This document shows positions 26,088-33,850 of a DNA stretch of 64,000 nucleotides, in pieces (positions within the stretch are counted from its first letter, which is position 1; each line of letters begins with the position of its first letter). The translations under genes and the position numbers were made by a program. The DNA is taken from NCBI RefSeq assembly GCF_900107665.1, contig NZ_FNQT01000002.1:126286-190285 (forward strand), written 5' to 3'. The stretch comes from Haloplanus vescus. Lineage in GTDB: Archaea > Halobacteriota > Halobacteria > Halobacteriales > Haloferacaceae. Under the pieces are notes generated by a model, which saw nothing but the letters and a program-made list of their open reading frames with translations, did not search any database and was not told the origin of the DNA.

Positions 26088-26247
26088 AGTAAGTATTCCG
26101 ATTAGGTGCCGAAAATCGGCTATAGTACGGTATATAGCGATATATCGAAAATCAGTTGTTCGGACGTTCAAGTGTGGTACTCCGAGGGTTTCCCACAGCC
26201 TGTCGGGGCGAAATTTCATGACGGTGGATATACAAGTGTAGTGTGGT

Positions 26248-26697
26248 ATGGACTGTCGAGTCGTCGTCGAGGCCGCAGTTCCGGTGTACGACGTAGCGAC
26301 CCCCGACGAGGCGATCCGGATTGCCATCGCCAAGACCGGCGAGATGTTGAACCCGGACCTCAACTACGTCGAAATCGAGATGGGGTCTCGGACGTCGCCG
26401 TCGGGCGAAGAGCTGCCGCCCGCGTTCATCGCCGCCGACGAGGCACTCGTCGCACTCGAACTCGAGATGAAGGTGTTCAACGTCGAGCAAGAGGAACACG
26501 CCTCGCGCATCGCGCGCAAGGAAATCGGGCAGCGACTCGACAACGTGCCGCTCTCCGTGCTCGACGTGGATACTATCGAGTCAGACGACGACGAGGCGGA
26601 GTCCGACGCAGCGGAGGAGACAGAGTCCGACGCGGCCGAAGAAACCGACGACGAGGACGACCTGATTCCGGAGTTCGAAGAACTCGTCGACGAGTGA
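26248..26697 (+). CDS. UPF0212 (DUF555) family protein
   Basis: 149 residues. The first 110 match the archaeal UPF0212 family: VVVEAAVPVYDVATPDEAIRIAIAKTGEMLNPDLNYVEIE and ALVALELEMKVFNVEQEEHASRIARKEIGQRL. The last 40 residues are an acidic haloarchaeal tail with a repeated ESDAAEET motif. No biochemical role is established. It lacks CxxC motifs found in some relatives. Confidence 0.85.
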   Translation: MDCRVVVEAAVPVYDVATPDEAIRIAIAKTGEMLNPDLNYVEIEMGSRTSPSGEELPPAFIAADEALVALELEMKVFNVEQEEHASRIARKEIGQRLDNVPLSVLDVDTIESDDDEAESDAAEETESDAAEETDDEDDLIPEFEELVDE

Positions 26698-26754
26698 CGG
26701 CGTCGTGACTCAGTGGGGGTGGTGTCGGGTAGGCACTACACTGTGCCGTCGAAC

Positions 26755-26988
26755 TCAGTCTGCGTGAGGAGCGACGCGCTCCTCGGTCGTATCCAAGGAA
26801 GAAGTGATGCCTTTTGCCAGTTTGAAAACAGCCGCCTTGTGGTCCGTCTTCGATTTGTGAATCGATGTGGGTCGTACCCCCATCTCCTCATAGGCGGTCA
26901 GGTCAATTTCGTCGTCATGCCACGCTGCGCACTGTTTCTCTACCTCCGCGAGGAGGCCGTGCAGGTGAATGAGCTCCTGCTTCTTCAT
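26755..26988 (-). CDS. UPF0058 family protein
   Basis: 77 residues beginning MKKQELIHLHGLLAEV, characteristic of archaeal UPF0058, a small helical family of unknown function abundant in haloarchaea. The ATG at 26988 is chosen over the one 18 bp upstream because a strong TATA (GGTTATATTATT, plus strand) lies 25-36 bp upstream. Confidence 0.9.
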   Translation of the reverse strand: MKKQELIHLHGLLAEVEKQCAAWHDDEIDLTAYEEMGVRPTSIHKSKTDHKAAVFKLAKGITSSLDTTEERVAPHAD

Positions 26989-27012
26989 AACAACCATCCA
27001 TAGCAAGTCGAA

Positions 27013-27024
27013 GGTTATATTATT
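27013..27024 (-). promoter_or_regulatory. TATA box of the UPF0058 gene
   Basis: A run of ten A/T bases centred about 30 bp upstream of the ATG at 26988; leaderless promoter. Confidence 0.6.
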
Positions 27025-27060
27025 ATCTTGAGTGGAGTTACCATGCGTCTATCGAGACAG

Positions 27061-27086
27061 TGTGTCATTCGACGGGTCGTGACACA
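27061..27086. promoter_or_regulatory. Interrupted palindrome between divergent UPF0058 and aIF2-beta promoters
   Basis: TGTGTCA (27061-27067) and TGACACA (27080-27086) are perfect 7-bp arms, with a nested CGAC/GTCG inside. It lies between two divergent promoters and may be an operator; nothing else occupies the 27025-27150 gap. Confidence 0.35.
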
Positions 27087-27181
27087 CCCCACAATACCCC
27101 AATCGGTCGGTTCACGGGAAGATTCGTCCAACCCCGACCGCTTCTGAAACGTTTTAGTCGCGCCCGCTGTCACGTCTATCC

Positions 27182-27589
27182 ATGGATTACGAAGATAGTC
27201 TCGAACGCGCGCTCACCGAGACGCCCGAAGTCGGCGACGCGGCCGACCGATTTCAGGTCCCCGACCCCGACGTTCGACCCGAGGGCAACGTAACCATCTA
27301 CGAGAACTTTCAGGCCACCTACGACCGACTGAACCGAGACGAGGAGCACCTCCTCAAGTTCTTCCAGTCGGAACTCGGCACCAGCGCAAGCATCGACGAC
27401 CGAGGGCGAGCGCGCTTCACCGGCGACTTCAAGCAGTCGCGCGTGGCGGACGCTCTCGACGAGTACGTCGAATCGTTCGTGACGTGTTCCGAGTGTGAGT
27501 CGCCCGACACGCGGCTGGTCGAAGAGCAGGGCGCCACGGTACTGAAATGCGACGCCTGCGGGGCGCTGTCCGCAATCCCCGACCTCTAA
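27182..27589 (+). CDS. Translation initiation factor aIF2 subunit beta
   Basis: 135 residues. The central fold (GNVTIYENFQATYDRLNRDEEHLLKFFQSELGTSASID) and a C-terminal zinc ribbon with CSEC...CDAC identify aIF2-beta. It is part of the heterotrimer that delivers initiator tRNA-Met to the ribosome. GTTTTAG 28 bp upstream supports leaderless initiation. The stop abuts the stop of the convergent zinc-ribbon gene with no base between. Confidence 0.95.
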   Translation: MDYEDSLERALTETPEVGDAADRFQVPDPDVRPEGNVTIYENFQATYDRLNRDEEHLLKFFQSELGTSASIDDRGRARFTGDFKQSRVADALDEYVESFVTCSECESPDTRLVEEQGATVLKCDACGALSAIPDL

Positions 27590-27772
27590 CTACTCCTCGA
27601 ACTGCTTGACGAGTTCCAGGTCCCGTTCGGTCCGCATGAACTCCGCGAGCCGTCGGGTCGCGTGGCAGTCTGGGCAACTGAAGTTCTTCCGGTGACTGGG
27701 CAGGTCTGTCGGCGCCTCCTCCCAGTCCTTGTCACATTCGGGACACACCAGTCTGACAAACGCTTCGACCAT
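27590..27772 (-). CDS. Small zinc-ribbon protein
   Basis: 60 residues, MVEAFVRLVCPECDKDW... with CPEC and CPDC knuckles about 20 residues apart and a charged C-terminal helix. One zinc ion is expected. Haloarchaea have many such single-ribbon proteins of unknown function. Divergent from the ABC exporter gene. Confidence 0.8.
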   Translation of the reverse strand: MVEAFVRLVCPECDKDWEEAPTDLPSHRKNFSCPDCHATRRLAEFMRTERDLELVKQFEE

Positions 27773-27857
27773 ACCCCGTCTGCACCCGCGAGTTCCTTCA
27801 AAGGTTCGCCGAATCGCAGTACGTGGTGTTTTGGTCGCCCGTCCCGTTCGTGTGGTC

Positions 27858-29726
27858 GTGTCCGGGGACGCCGTACCGGCGGGCGACCACGACGCACCGC
27901 TCAGTCGCGTGCTGACGACGCACGGCCGCGCCCATCTCCCCGAATTCGTCCTCGGCGGCGTCGCCAGCGTGTTCTCCATCGCGCTCGAACTCGTCCCCTC
28001 CTACCTGCTCGGCGTGGCCATCGACGTGTTCTTCACGAACGAGCGTCCCTTCTCGCTCCCGCTGATTCCGGACGCGTGGCTCCCCACCGCCACGCGCGAG
28101 CAGTTCGTCTTGCTCGTCGGCCTCGCGTTCGGTCTGTATCTCACCGCCGCGGCGCTCGCGTGGGTCAACAGTCTGGCGTGGAACCACTTCGCCCAACACC
28201 TCCAACACGAGGTGCGGACCGCGGCCTATCGGTCGGTCCAGGGGTTCGAACTCGCCTTCTTCGAGGGGACCCAGACCGGCGAGGTGATGAGCGTCCTCAA
28301 CAACGACATCAACCAACTCGAGGAGTTCCTGACGACGGGGCTCCACAACGCGATGCGTATCGTCACGCGCGTCGTCGTCATCGCGGCCATCATGTTCTGG
28401 CTGAACTGGCAGCTCGCGTTCGTTGCCCTGCTGATGGTCCCGCTTCTCGTCGCCGTCTCCGTGGGGTTCGTGCGCCGCATCCAGCCCAAATACGGCGCCG
28501 TCCGCGAGCGAGTGGGGACGCTCAACGCCCGCTTGGAGAACAACCTCGGCGGCATCGAGACGGTGAAAGCCTACACGAACGAGGACTTCGAGAGCGGACG
28601 CGTCACCGACGCGTCGCGCGCGTATCTCGACGACCAGTGGGACGCCATCCGCGTCCGCGTCGCCTTCTTCCCCGTCCTTCGGGTGCTCACCGCCACCGGC
28701 TACGCGCTCACCTTCCTGCTCGGCGGGTGGTGGGTGCTCTTTGGCCCGCCGCTGGTCTTCACCGAACCCCTCTCGCCGGGCGTCCTCGTCACCTTCCTCC
28801 TCTACAGCCGCCGGTTTCGCTACCCGATGCGACGCGTCGGCGAGGTGCTCGACGACTACCAGTACGCCCGCGCCGCCGCCGCGCGCATCCTCGGCATCGA
28901 CGAGCGCCGCCCCCGACTCCCCGAGTCCGACGACGCCGTCAACCTCGTCGACCCAGACGGCCGCGTCGCCTACGAGGGCGTCACCTTCCGCTACCCCGGC
29001 ACCGAGGAAGTCGTCCTCGATGACGTGACGTTCACCGTCGACCCCGGCCAGTTCGTCGGCGTCGTCGGCCCCACGGGCGCGGGCAAGACGACGCTCCTGA
29101 AGCTCCTCCTCCGATTCTACGACGCAGACTCCGGGTCGGTTCGCATCGACGGCCACGACGTGCGCGACCTGACGCGCGCCAGTCTCCGCGAGGCCGTCGG
29201 CTACGTGAGTCAGGAGCCGTACCTGTTCCACGGCACCGTCGCGGAGAACGTCCGGTACGGGCGGGCCGACGCCGACCGTGCGGCGGTAATCGAGGCGTCG
29301 AAACGCGCCGGCGCCCACGAGTTCGTCGCCGAGTTGCCCGACGGCTACGACACCACCGTGGGTGAACGCGGCGTGAAGCTCTCGGGCGGCCAGCGCCAAC
29401 GCCTCGCTATCGCGCGGGCGCTCCTGACCGACCCCGACCTGTTCGTCCTCGACGAGGCGACGAGCCACGTCGACAACGAGACGGAGTCGGTGATTCGCCG
29501 CCAACTCGCCGACCTGACCGCCGACCGGACCACCTTCGCCATCGCGCACCGCCTCTCGACGGTGCGCGACGCGGACCAGATTCTCGTCCTCGACGACGGC
29601 CGACTGGTCGAGCAGGGCACCCACGAGGAACTCCTCGCGCGCGACGGTCTGTACGCCGACCTCTGGGCCGTCCAGGTGGGCTCGGTCGAGGAGTTGCCCG
29701 AGCGCTTCGCCGACGGTGCGGGCTAG
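27858..29726 (+). CDS. ABC exporter half-transporter (fused permease and ATPase)
   Basis: About 622 residues. Six-helix type-I exporter TMD (about 25-330) and a C-terminal nucleotide-binding domain with Walker A GPTGAGKTT, Q-loop YVSQEP, signature LSGGQRQR, Walker B LFVLDEATS and H-loop AIAHRLS. It would homodimerise in the membrane; related proteins export lipids, drugs or peptides, and the substrate is unknown. The GTG at 27858 is preferred (GTG 27852 possible), with a TGTTTTGG box 27 bp upstream; longer upstream frames would overlap the divergent zinc-ribbon gene. Confidence 0.88.
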   Translation: MSGDAVPAGDHDAPLSRVLTTHGRAHLPEFVLGGVASVFSIALELVPSYLLGVAIDVFFTNERPFSLPLIPDAWLPTATREQFVLLVGLAFGLYLTAAALAWVNSLAWNHFAQHLQHEVRTAAYRSVQGFELAFFEGTQTGEVMSVLNNDINQLEEFLTTGLHNAMRIVTRVVVIAAIMFWLNWQLAFVALLMVPLLVAVSVGFVRRIQPKYGAVRERVGTLNARLENNLGGIETVKAYTNEDFESGRVTDASRAYLDDQWDAIRVRVAFFPVLRVLTATGYALTFLLGGWWVLFGPPLVFTEPLSPGVLVTFLLYSRRFRYPMRRVGEVLDDYQYARAAAARILGIDERRPRLPESDDAVNLVDPDGRVAYEGVTFRYPGTEEVVLDDVTFTVDPGQFVGVVGPTGAGKTTLLKLLLRFYDADSGSVRIDGHDVRDLTRASLREAVGYVSQEPYLFHGTVAENVRYGRADADRAAVIEASKRAGAHEFVAELPDGYDTTVGERGVKLSGGQRQRLAIARALLTDPDLFVLDEATSHVDNETESVIRRQLADLTADRTTFAIAHRLSTVRDADQILVLDDGRLVEQGTHEELLARDGLYADLWAVQVGSVEELPERFADGAG

Positions 29727-29771
29727 CTGGATTTCAAAACCCTTAACGCCGTCTCGCGAATAGAACCCAGT

Positions 29772-29846
29772 AGCGGGATGGGATAGCCAGGAGATTCCGC
29801 CGGGCTCATAACCCGGAGATCGGTAGTTCAAATCTACCTCCCGCTA
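29772..29846 (+). tRNA. Initiator tRNA-Met (anticodon CAT)
   Basis: A 75-nt cloverleaf: acceptor AGCGGGA/TCCCGCT (A1-U72), anticodon loop CTCATAA in a stem with three G-C pairs (CGGG/CCCG), T-arm GGTAG-TTCAAAT-CTACC, discriminator A. The A1-U72 pair and G-C run identify the archaeal initiator. No intron and no CCA. The last 21 bases recur exactly 136 bp downstream. Confidence 0.97.
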
Positions 29847-29847
29847 T

Positions 29848-29904
29848 TTTCGAGCGGACATCGTGAACGAGGAGCGGAGCGACGAGTGAACCGTCCGCTC
29901 GAAA
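29848..29904 (+). repeat. Hairpin 1 directly after initiator tRNA-Met
   Basis: TTTCGAGCGGAC (29848-29859) and GTCCGCTCGAAA (29893-29904) are perfect 12-bp arms, starting 2 nt after the tRNA. It has the same position as the weaker hairpin after tRNA-Lys. Confidence 0.7.
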
Positions 29905-29911
29905 CGGCCCA

Positions 29912-29982
29912 GTAGATTTGAAGCAGGGAGTGACGTGAGCGAAGCGAGCGGAACGACCGTGGTTCAAATCTACCTCCCGCTA
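29912..29982 (+). repeat. Hairpin 2 carrying an exact copy of the initiator tRNA 3' end
   Basis: The 21 bp at 29962-29982 equal the last 21 bases of the tRNA (29826-29846), ending at the discriminator. Inverted partner GTAGATTTGAA (29912-29922) pairs perfectly over 11 bp with TTCAAATCTAC (29963-29973). The loop contains the GAGCGAAGCGAGCGG-type motif. Same architecture as the tRNA-Lys locus. Confidence 0.8.
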
Positions 29983-30022
29983 CGTTCTGGCAGATGAGAA
30001 GTCGAACGACGACAGCGACGGT

Positions 30023-30166
30023 CTACTCTTCCTGTTTCGTCCGCCCGAGATAGGCATAGCAGTTCGGACACTGAATCGGGCGGGCGCCGTGTCGGTCCGG
30101 GTCACCGACGAAGCGCGTGTGTGAGTACCCTCGGCCACACTCTTCGCAGGTCACGATAACGACCAC
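30023..30166 (-). CDS. Very small zinc-ribbon protein
   Basis: 47 residues from GTG at 30164-30166 (or 43 from GTG at 30152-30154). VTCEECGRGYSHTRFVGDPD... then IQCPNCYAYLGRTKQEE: two CxxC knuckles separated by about 26 residues, a typical minimal zinc ribbon. Codon usage and the two knuckles support a real gene. It lies just beyond the duplicated tRNA-Met end. Role unknown. Confidence 0.65.
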   Translation of the reverse strand: MVVIVTCEECGRGYSHTRFVGDPDRHGARPIQCPNCYAYLGRTKQEE

Positions 30167-30200
30167 ACTGGCCGAAGTCGCTCCGCGCACTTGGCGGTGT

Positions 30201-30953
30201 CTATCCCTCGGTCGATGCCTCGTCCTCGCCGCTCGGTCGGACGAGATTGGCGAGGGTCACGAGAACGCCGAGCGCCCACCCGACCGGTACCGCGATGCCG
30301 CCCCACAGCCCCACGTGCGCGAATCCCACGAGTTCGAACCGCTGTCGGAGGAGGGTGTTCAGGCCGCGGTAGGCAAAGAGCGAGTCGAGCAGCCACACTG
30401 CGAGCGTCTCGCTCCGGGGGAAGACGGCGCTCGCGAGCGTCGGCGAGTAGAGCGCGGCGACCACCGGCGGGAGGAAGACGGCGACGACGGCGAAAGGATA
30501 GGCGACGAGGACGGTGGTCACGCGCCCGCCCACGCGCCGGAACAGGAGGGCGAGTATCGTCGCGACGACGGCGACGCTCCCCGCGGCGGCGACGGCGAGA
30601 AAGCCGGTCGTCGAGAAGCGCAGACGGGCGAGCGCGGTCAGCGCGCCCCAGACGAGGGCAGCCAGGAGGACGGTCCCGACGGCGCCCAATCGCGTCGCCG
30701 TGCGGTCGAATCGGCGGACGTGAAACCGGGCCAGCAGGCCGACCACGGCGAACGGATACCCCACGACCAGGCCGACGACGCCGAGGAGCGACCAAGCGGT
30801 GTAGCACGCTCGTTCGCCCGTCGTCGTCGGTTCCCACCCAGTCACGACCGGATGTGTCTCTCGCAGCTGTGGAAAGGCGATTCGCATCCAGAGGCCGTGG
30901 AGGCGCCGAAGGTCGTAGGACACGTCGGCGACTAGGCTCAGTACGACACCCAT
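30201..30953 (-). CDS. Polytopic membrane protein of unknown function
   Basis: 250 residues with six or so TM helices starting at about residue 52; the first 50 residues contain LRRLHGLWMRIAFP and look cytoplasmic. No motif of a known transporter is seen. Monocistronic. The acidic C-terminal tail (PSGEDEASTEG) is typical of haloarchaea. Confidence 0.7.
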   Translation of the reverse strand: MGVVLSLVADVSYDLRRLHGLWMRIAFPQLRETHPVVTGWEPTTTGERACYTAWSLLGVVGLVVGYPFAVVGLLARFHVRRFDRTATRLGAVGTVLLAALVWGALTALARLRFSTTGFLAVAAAGSVAVVATILALLFRRVGGRVTTVLVAYPFAVVAVFLPPVVAALYSPTLASAVFPRSETLAVWLLDSLFAYRGLNTLLRQRFELVGFAHVGLWGGIAVPVGWALGVLVTLANLVRPSGEDEASTEG

Positions 30954-31099
30954 CGACCGTCGATTCGGTCAGACTGGGTGTTAACGGTTCGGGTGCGCGA
31001 AAACGGACGGGGACGAAAGGCGGCTAGTCACGAGGCTCGTGCGGCATGTCACGGGTGGTGAGTTCTCTCGATAGACTGTCCGATCACCTCTCTAAACTA

Positions 31100-31119
31100 T
31101 GGTATGGCACGTCATACCA
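31100..31119. promoter_or_regulatory. Perfect inverted repeat downstream of the carbamate kinase gene
   Basis: TGGTATG (31100-31106) and CATACCA (31113-31119) flank six bases. It lies 47 bp past the carbamate kinase stop in a gene-free stretch (30954-31165) that otherwise shows nothing. Terminator hairpin or protein site. Confidence 0.35.
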
Positions 31120-31165
31120 AGAAACTTGTGGCCGATCAGTCGCTATGGATGCTTCGTCTCGCCGA

Positions 31166-32093
31166 TTACGGAACCACGCGCGTCCCCGTCTCGTCGGCCA
31201 GCGCGGCGGGTAGGTTCTCCGGCGTGGTGATGACCGCTCGCTCCCCCCCCCCGGCCTCGACGAATCGGAGGCATGCCTCGACTTTCGGGCGCATCGTCCC
31301 CGCGGCGAACTCGTCGGCGTCGAGGTGCGCGCGGAGGTCCGACGCGGCGATTTCGCCCAGTGCCCGTTGCTCCGGGTCGCCGTAGTTCACGTACGCGTGT
31401 TCGATGTCGGTCAACACGACGAGCGTGTCGGCACCGAGCGCCGTCGCCAGCGACGCGCTCGTTAGGTCCTTGTCGACCACGGCCTCGACGCCACGGAGGC
31501 CGTCGTCGCGGACGACTGGGACGCCACCCCCCACCCCCGCATATCACCGGCCCGCCGCGTTCGAGAAGGCGGGCGATTTCCTCCGCCTCGACGACTTCGA
31601 CCGGGTCCGGGGAGGGGACGACGCGACGGTACGGGCGCTTCCCGTCGGAGACGCGGGCCGTCTCGAACGGCTTCGTCTCGGCCTCCGTCTCGGTGTAGAA
31701 CGGGCCGACGGGTTTCGTCGGGTCGTCGAAGGCAGGGTCGTCGGCGTCGACTACCACCTGCGTCACGAGCGTCATCGCCATCGCTCCTCCCTGGCTGTCG
31801 AGCGCCTGCTGCAGCAGATAGCCGATTTGGGCCTGCGTCTCCGCGACCAACACGTCGAGCGGGTGTTGTGGCGTCTCGCTCGCCGCCGCCTGCTGGACGA
31901 GCAGGTTCCCCACCTGCGGGCCGTTGCCGTGCGTGAGCACGAGTCCGTCCGTCGCTACCGCGTCGGTGAGTGTCGCCACCGACGCTTCGACCGCCTCGCG
32001 CTGTTCGGCCGCCGTCCACGGCCCGTGCTCGCCGAGTAGCGTGTTTCCGCCGAGTGCGACGACCACTGGTGCGTTCGTGCCCGGAGTCGCCAT
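31166..32093 (-). pseudogene. arcC: Carbamate kinase with a one-base frameshift
   Basis: The N-terminal part (VVALGGNTLLGEHG..., LTHGNGPQVGNLL, ALDSQGGAMAMTLVTQVVV...) reads in one frame until a C-run on the plus strand (CCACCCCCCACCCCC, 31525-31538). The C-terminal part (GGGVPVVRDDGLRGVEAVVDKDLTSA..., NYGDPEQRALGEI..., GTMRPKVEACLRFVEAGGGERAVIT) continues in the other. Deleting one base in the six-C run restores ICGGGGGVPVV, the expected ATP-site loop. Together the parts cover a full carbamate kinase (about 309 residues). All catalytic segments are intact, so a sequencing error at the homopolymer or a very recent mutation is likely. Confidence 0.85.
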
Positions 32094-32180
32094 ACCCGCC
32101 CGACACGCGCCGGCCAGTTAGTGGTGCGCCCTCACCTGTGTGGCCGGGGAACTATCCGGCCGCGCGAGACGAGAGTCGGT

Positions 32181-33518
32181 ATGCCGACCCGAATCGTCAT
32201 CATGGGCGCCGCGGGGCGTGATTTCCACGACTTCAACACCGTCTTTCGCGGCGACCCCTCCTACGAGGTGGTCGCGTTCACCCGAACCGACGCGCAGAAC
32301 CTCGGCGAACTCGACGAGCCACCGAGCCGTCGCTACCCCCCGGAACTCGCCAGCGACGGCTACCCCGAGGGCATCCCGATTCGCCCCGAATCGGACCTCG
32401 AAACGGTCGTCGCGGAGGAAGACGTCGACACCGTCGTCTTCTCCTACTCCGACGTGTCCCACGAGTACGTGATGCACCAAGCGTCGCGGGCCCTCGCCGC
32501 GGGCGCGGACTTCCGTCTTCTCGGCCCCGACCGGATGACCCTCGACGCCGACGTGCCCGTCGTCGCCGTCGACGCGGTCCGAACCGGGTGTGGTAAGTCC
32601 CAGACCGCCCGGAAGTTCGCCAGTCTGCTCGACGACCGCGGCGCGACGGTCGTCGTCGTCAGAGAGCCGATGCCCTACGGCGACCTCGCCGCCCAACGCG
32701 TCCAGCGATTCGCCAGCCTCGACGACCTGGACGCCCACGACGCCACCATCGAGGAACGCGAGGAGTACGAGAGTCACATCGAACGCGGCCACGTCGTCTA
32801 CGCGGGCGTCGACTACGCCGCCATCCTCGACCGTGCACAGGCCGAGGCGGATGTCATCGTCTGGGACGGCGGCAACAACGAACTCCCCTTCTACGCCCCC
32901 GACGTGCACGTCGTCCTCGCCGACCCACACCGCGCCGGCGACGAACGGCGCTACCACCCCGGCGAGGCGAACCTCCGACTCGCGGACTACGTCCTAATCA
33001 ACAAGGAAAACACCGCCGACGCCGCAGACATTCGGACCGTCGAGGAGAACGTCCGCGAGGCCAATCCCGACGCCGAGATTCTCCACGCCGACTCCGTCGT
33101 CACCGCCGACGAATCCGCCATCAGGGGCAAGCGCGCCCTCGTCGTCGAAGACGGGCCGACGCTCACCCACGGCGGCGCGTCCCACGGCGCCGGCTTGCTC
33201 GCGGCCCGGAAGTACGGCGCGAGCGATATCGTCGACCCCGAACCCGCCGCCGTCGGGTCGCTCGAACGGGTCTTCGAGCAGTACGACCACCTCGACACCG
33301 TCCTCCCCGCGATGGGCTACTCGGAGGGGCAGGTCGACGATTTGGAGGCGACGATTCGCAACGCCGACCCCGACGTGGTGGTGTCGGGGACGCCCCACGA
33401 CCTCGCCCGACTGATCGACGTCGACGTGCCCGTCGTCCGCGTCCGCTACGAACTCGCCGAGAAGACGCGCACGCTGGACGAGATTCTGGACCGGCATGCC
33501 GAGACGCTGGGGCTCTGA
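32181..33518 (+). CDS. COG2403-type P-loop GTPase / cyclic 2,3-diphosphoglycerate synthetase-like protein
   Basis: 445 residues. An N-terminal Rossmann-like domain (MPTRIVIMGAAGRDFHDFN) is followed by a P-loop TGCGKSQTAR near residues 133-143, IVWDGGNNELPFY near 230, and NKENTADA near 275. This matches the archaeal/bacterial family annotated as predicted GTPase or cPGS-like; true cyclic 2,3-diphosphoglycerate synthesis is known from methanogens and is not established here. It is divergent from the carbamate kinase (87 bp gap); the same pairing, as I recall, occurs in purine/carbamoyl-phosphate catabolic clusters. Confidence 0.8.
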   Translation: MPTRIVIMGAAGRDFHDFNTVFRGDPSYEVVAFTRTDAQNLGELDEPPSRRYPPELASDGYPEGIPIRPESDLETVVAEEDVDTVVFSYSDVSHEYVMHQASRALAAGADFRLLGPDRMTLDADVPVVAVDAVRTGCGKSQTARKFASLLDDRGATVVVVREPMPYGDLAAQRVQRFASLDDLDAHDATIEEREEYESHIERGHVVYAGVDYAAILDRAQAEADVIVWDGGNNELPFYAPDVHVVLADPHRAGDERRYHPGEANLRLADYVLINKENTADAADIRTVEENVREANPDAEILHADSVVTADESAIRGKRALVVEDGPTLTHGGASHGAGLLAARKYGASDIVDPEPAAVGSLERVFEQYDHLDTVLPAMGYSEGQVDDLEATIRNADPDVVVSGTPHDLARLIDVDVPVVRVRYELAEKTRTLDEILDRHAETLGL

Positions 33519-33522
33519 AGCG

Positions 33523-33699
33523 TCACTCGCGTAGCCAGTCGCTCCGATACAGAGCGACGGTGATGGCGGTGGTGCCGAGCATCGTCGCGACGAACGCCAC
33601 GACGCCCGTCGGGTCGGGGACGAACAGGATACCGAGTGGGACGCCGGCGAAGAGGCCGACGACGAGACAGAGAGCGAGGCGGGTGGAGGGCGACGCCAT
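33523..33699 (-). CDS. Small two-helix membrane protein
   Basis: 58 residues: MASPSTRLALCLVVGLFAGVPLG, then a VVAFVATMLGTTAITVALY helix. Four bases from the stop of the convergent gene. No function visible. Confidence 0.6.
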   Translation of the reverse strand: MASPSTRLALCLVVGLFAGVPLGILFVPDPTGVVAFVATMLGTTAITVALYRSDWLRE

Positions 33700-33826
33700 G
33701 GGCGGGCGTTCGACCGGAAGCCAATAAAGAGTGTTCTCGGTGGCGCGTTCGGGACTGTCTCTTAGAGACACCGCTCGCGATGAAGTGAAACCGAAATGAG
33801 TTGGCTGGGGAGTTGCGGCCCCAGTC

Positions 33827-33841
33827 CCGGGGAAACCCCGG
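33827..33841 (-). terminator. Perfect hairpin downstream of tRNA-Ile
   Basis: CCGGGG-TTT-CCCCGG on the minus strand, 9 nt past the tRNA 3' end. Unlike the other two tRNA loci there is no copy of the tRNA end here. Confidence 0.5.
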
Positions 33842-33850
33842 AAAGTTGGA

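Noticed and set aside
27798-29831. 677-codon minus-strand frame opposite the ABC exporter and into the tRNA
   Set aside because: Antisense of Walker motifs; it also covers a tRNA gene.
31047-31160. Small plus-strand frame starting ATGTCACGGGTG
   Set aside because: No promoter spacing or composition support and it crosses the inverted repeat and the end of the carbamate kinase gene.
33700-33850. Possible copy of the tRNA-Ile 3' end downstream
   Set aside because: I looked for a repeat of the T-arm/acceptor end as at the other two tRNAs and found none; only the CCGGGG hairpin is present.
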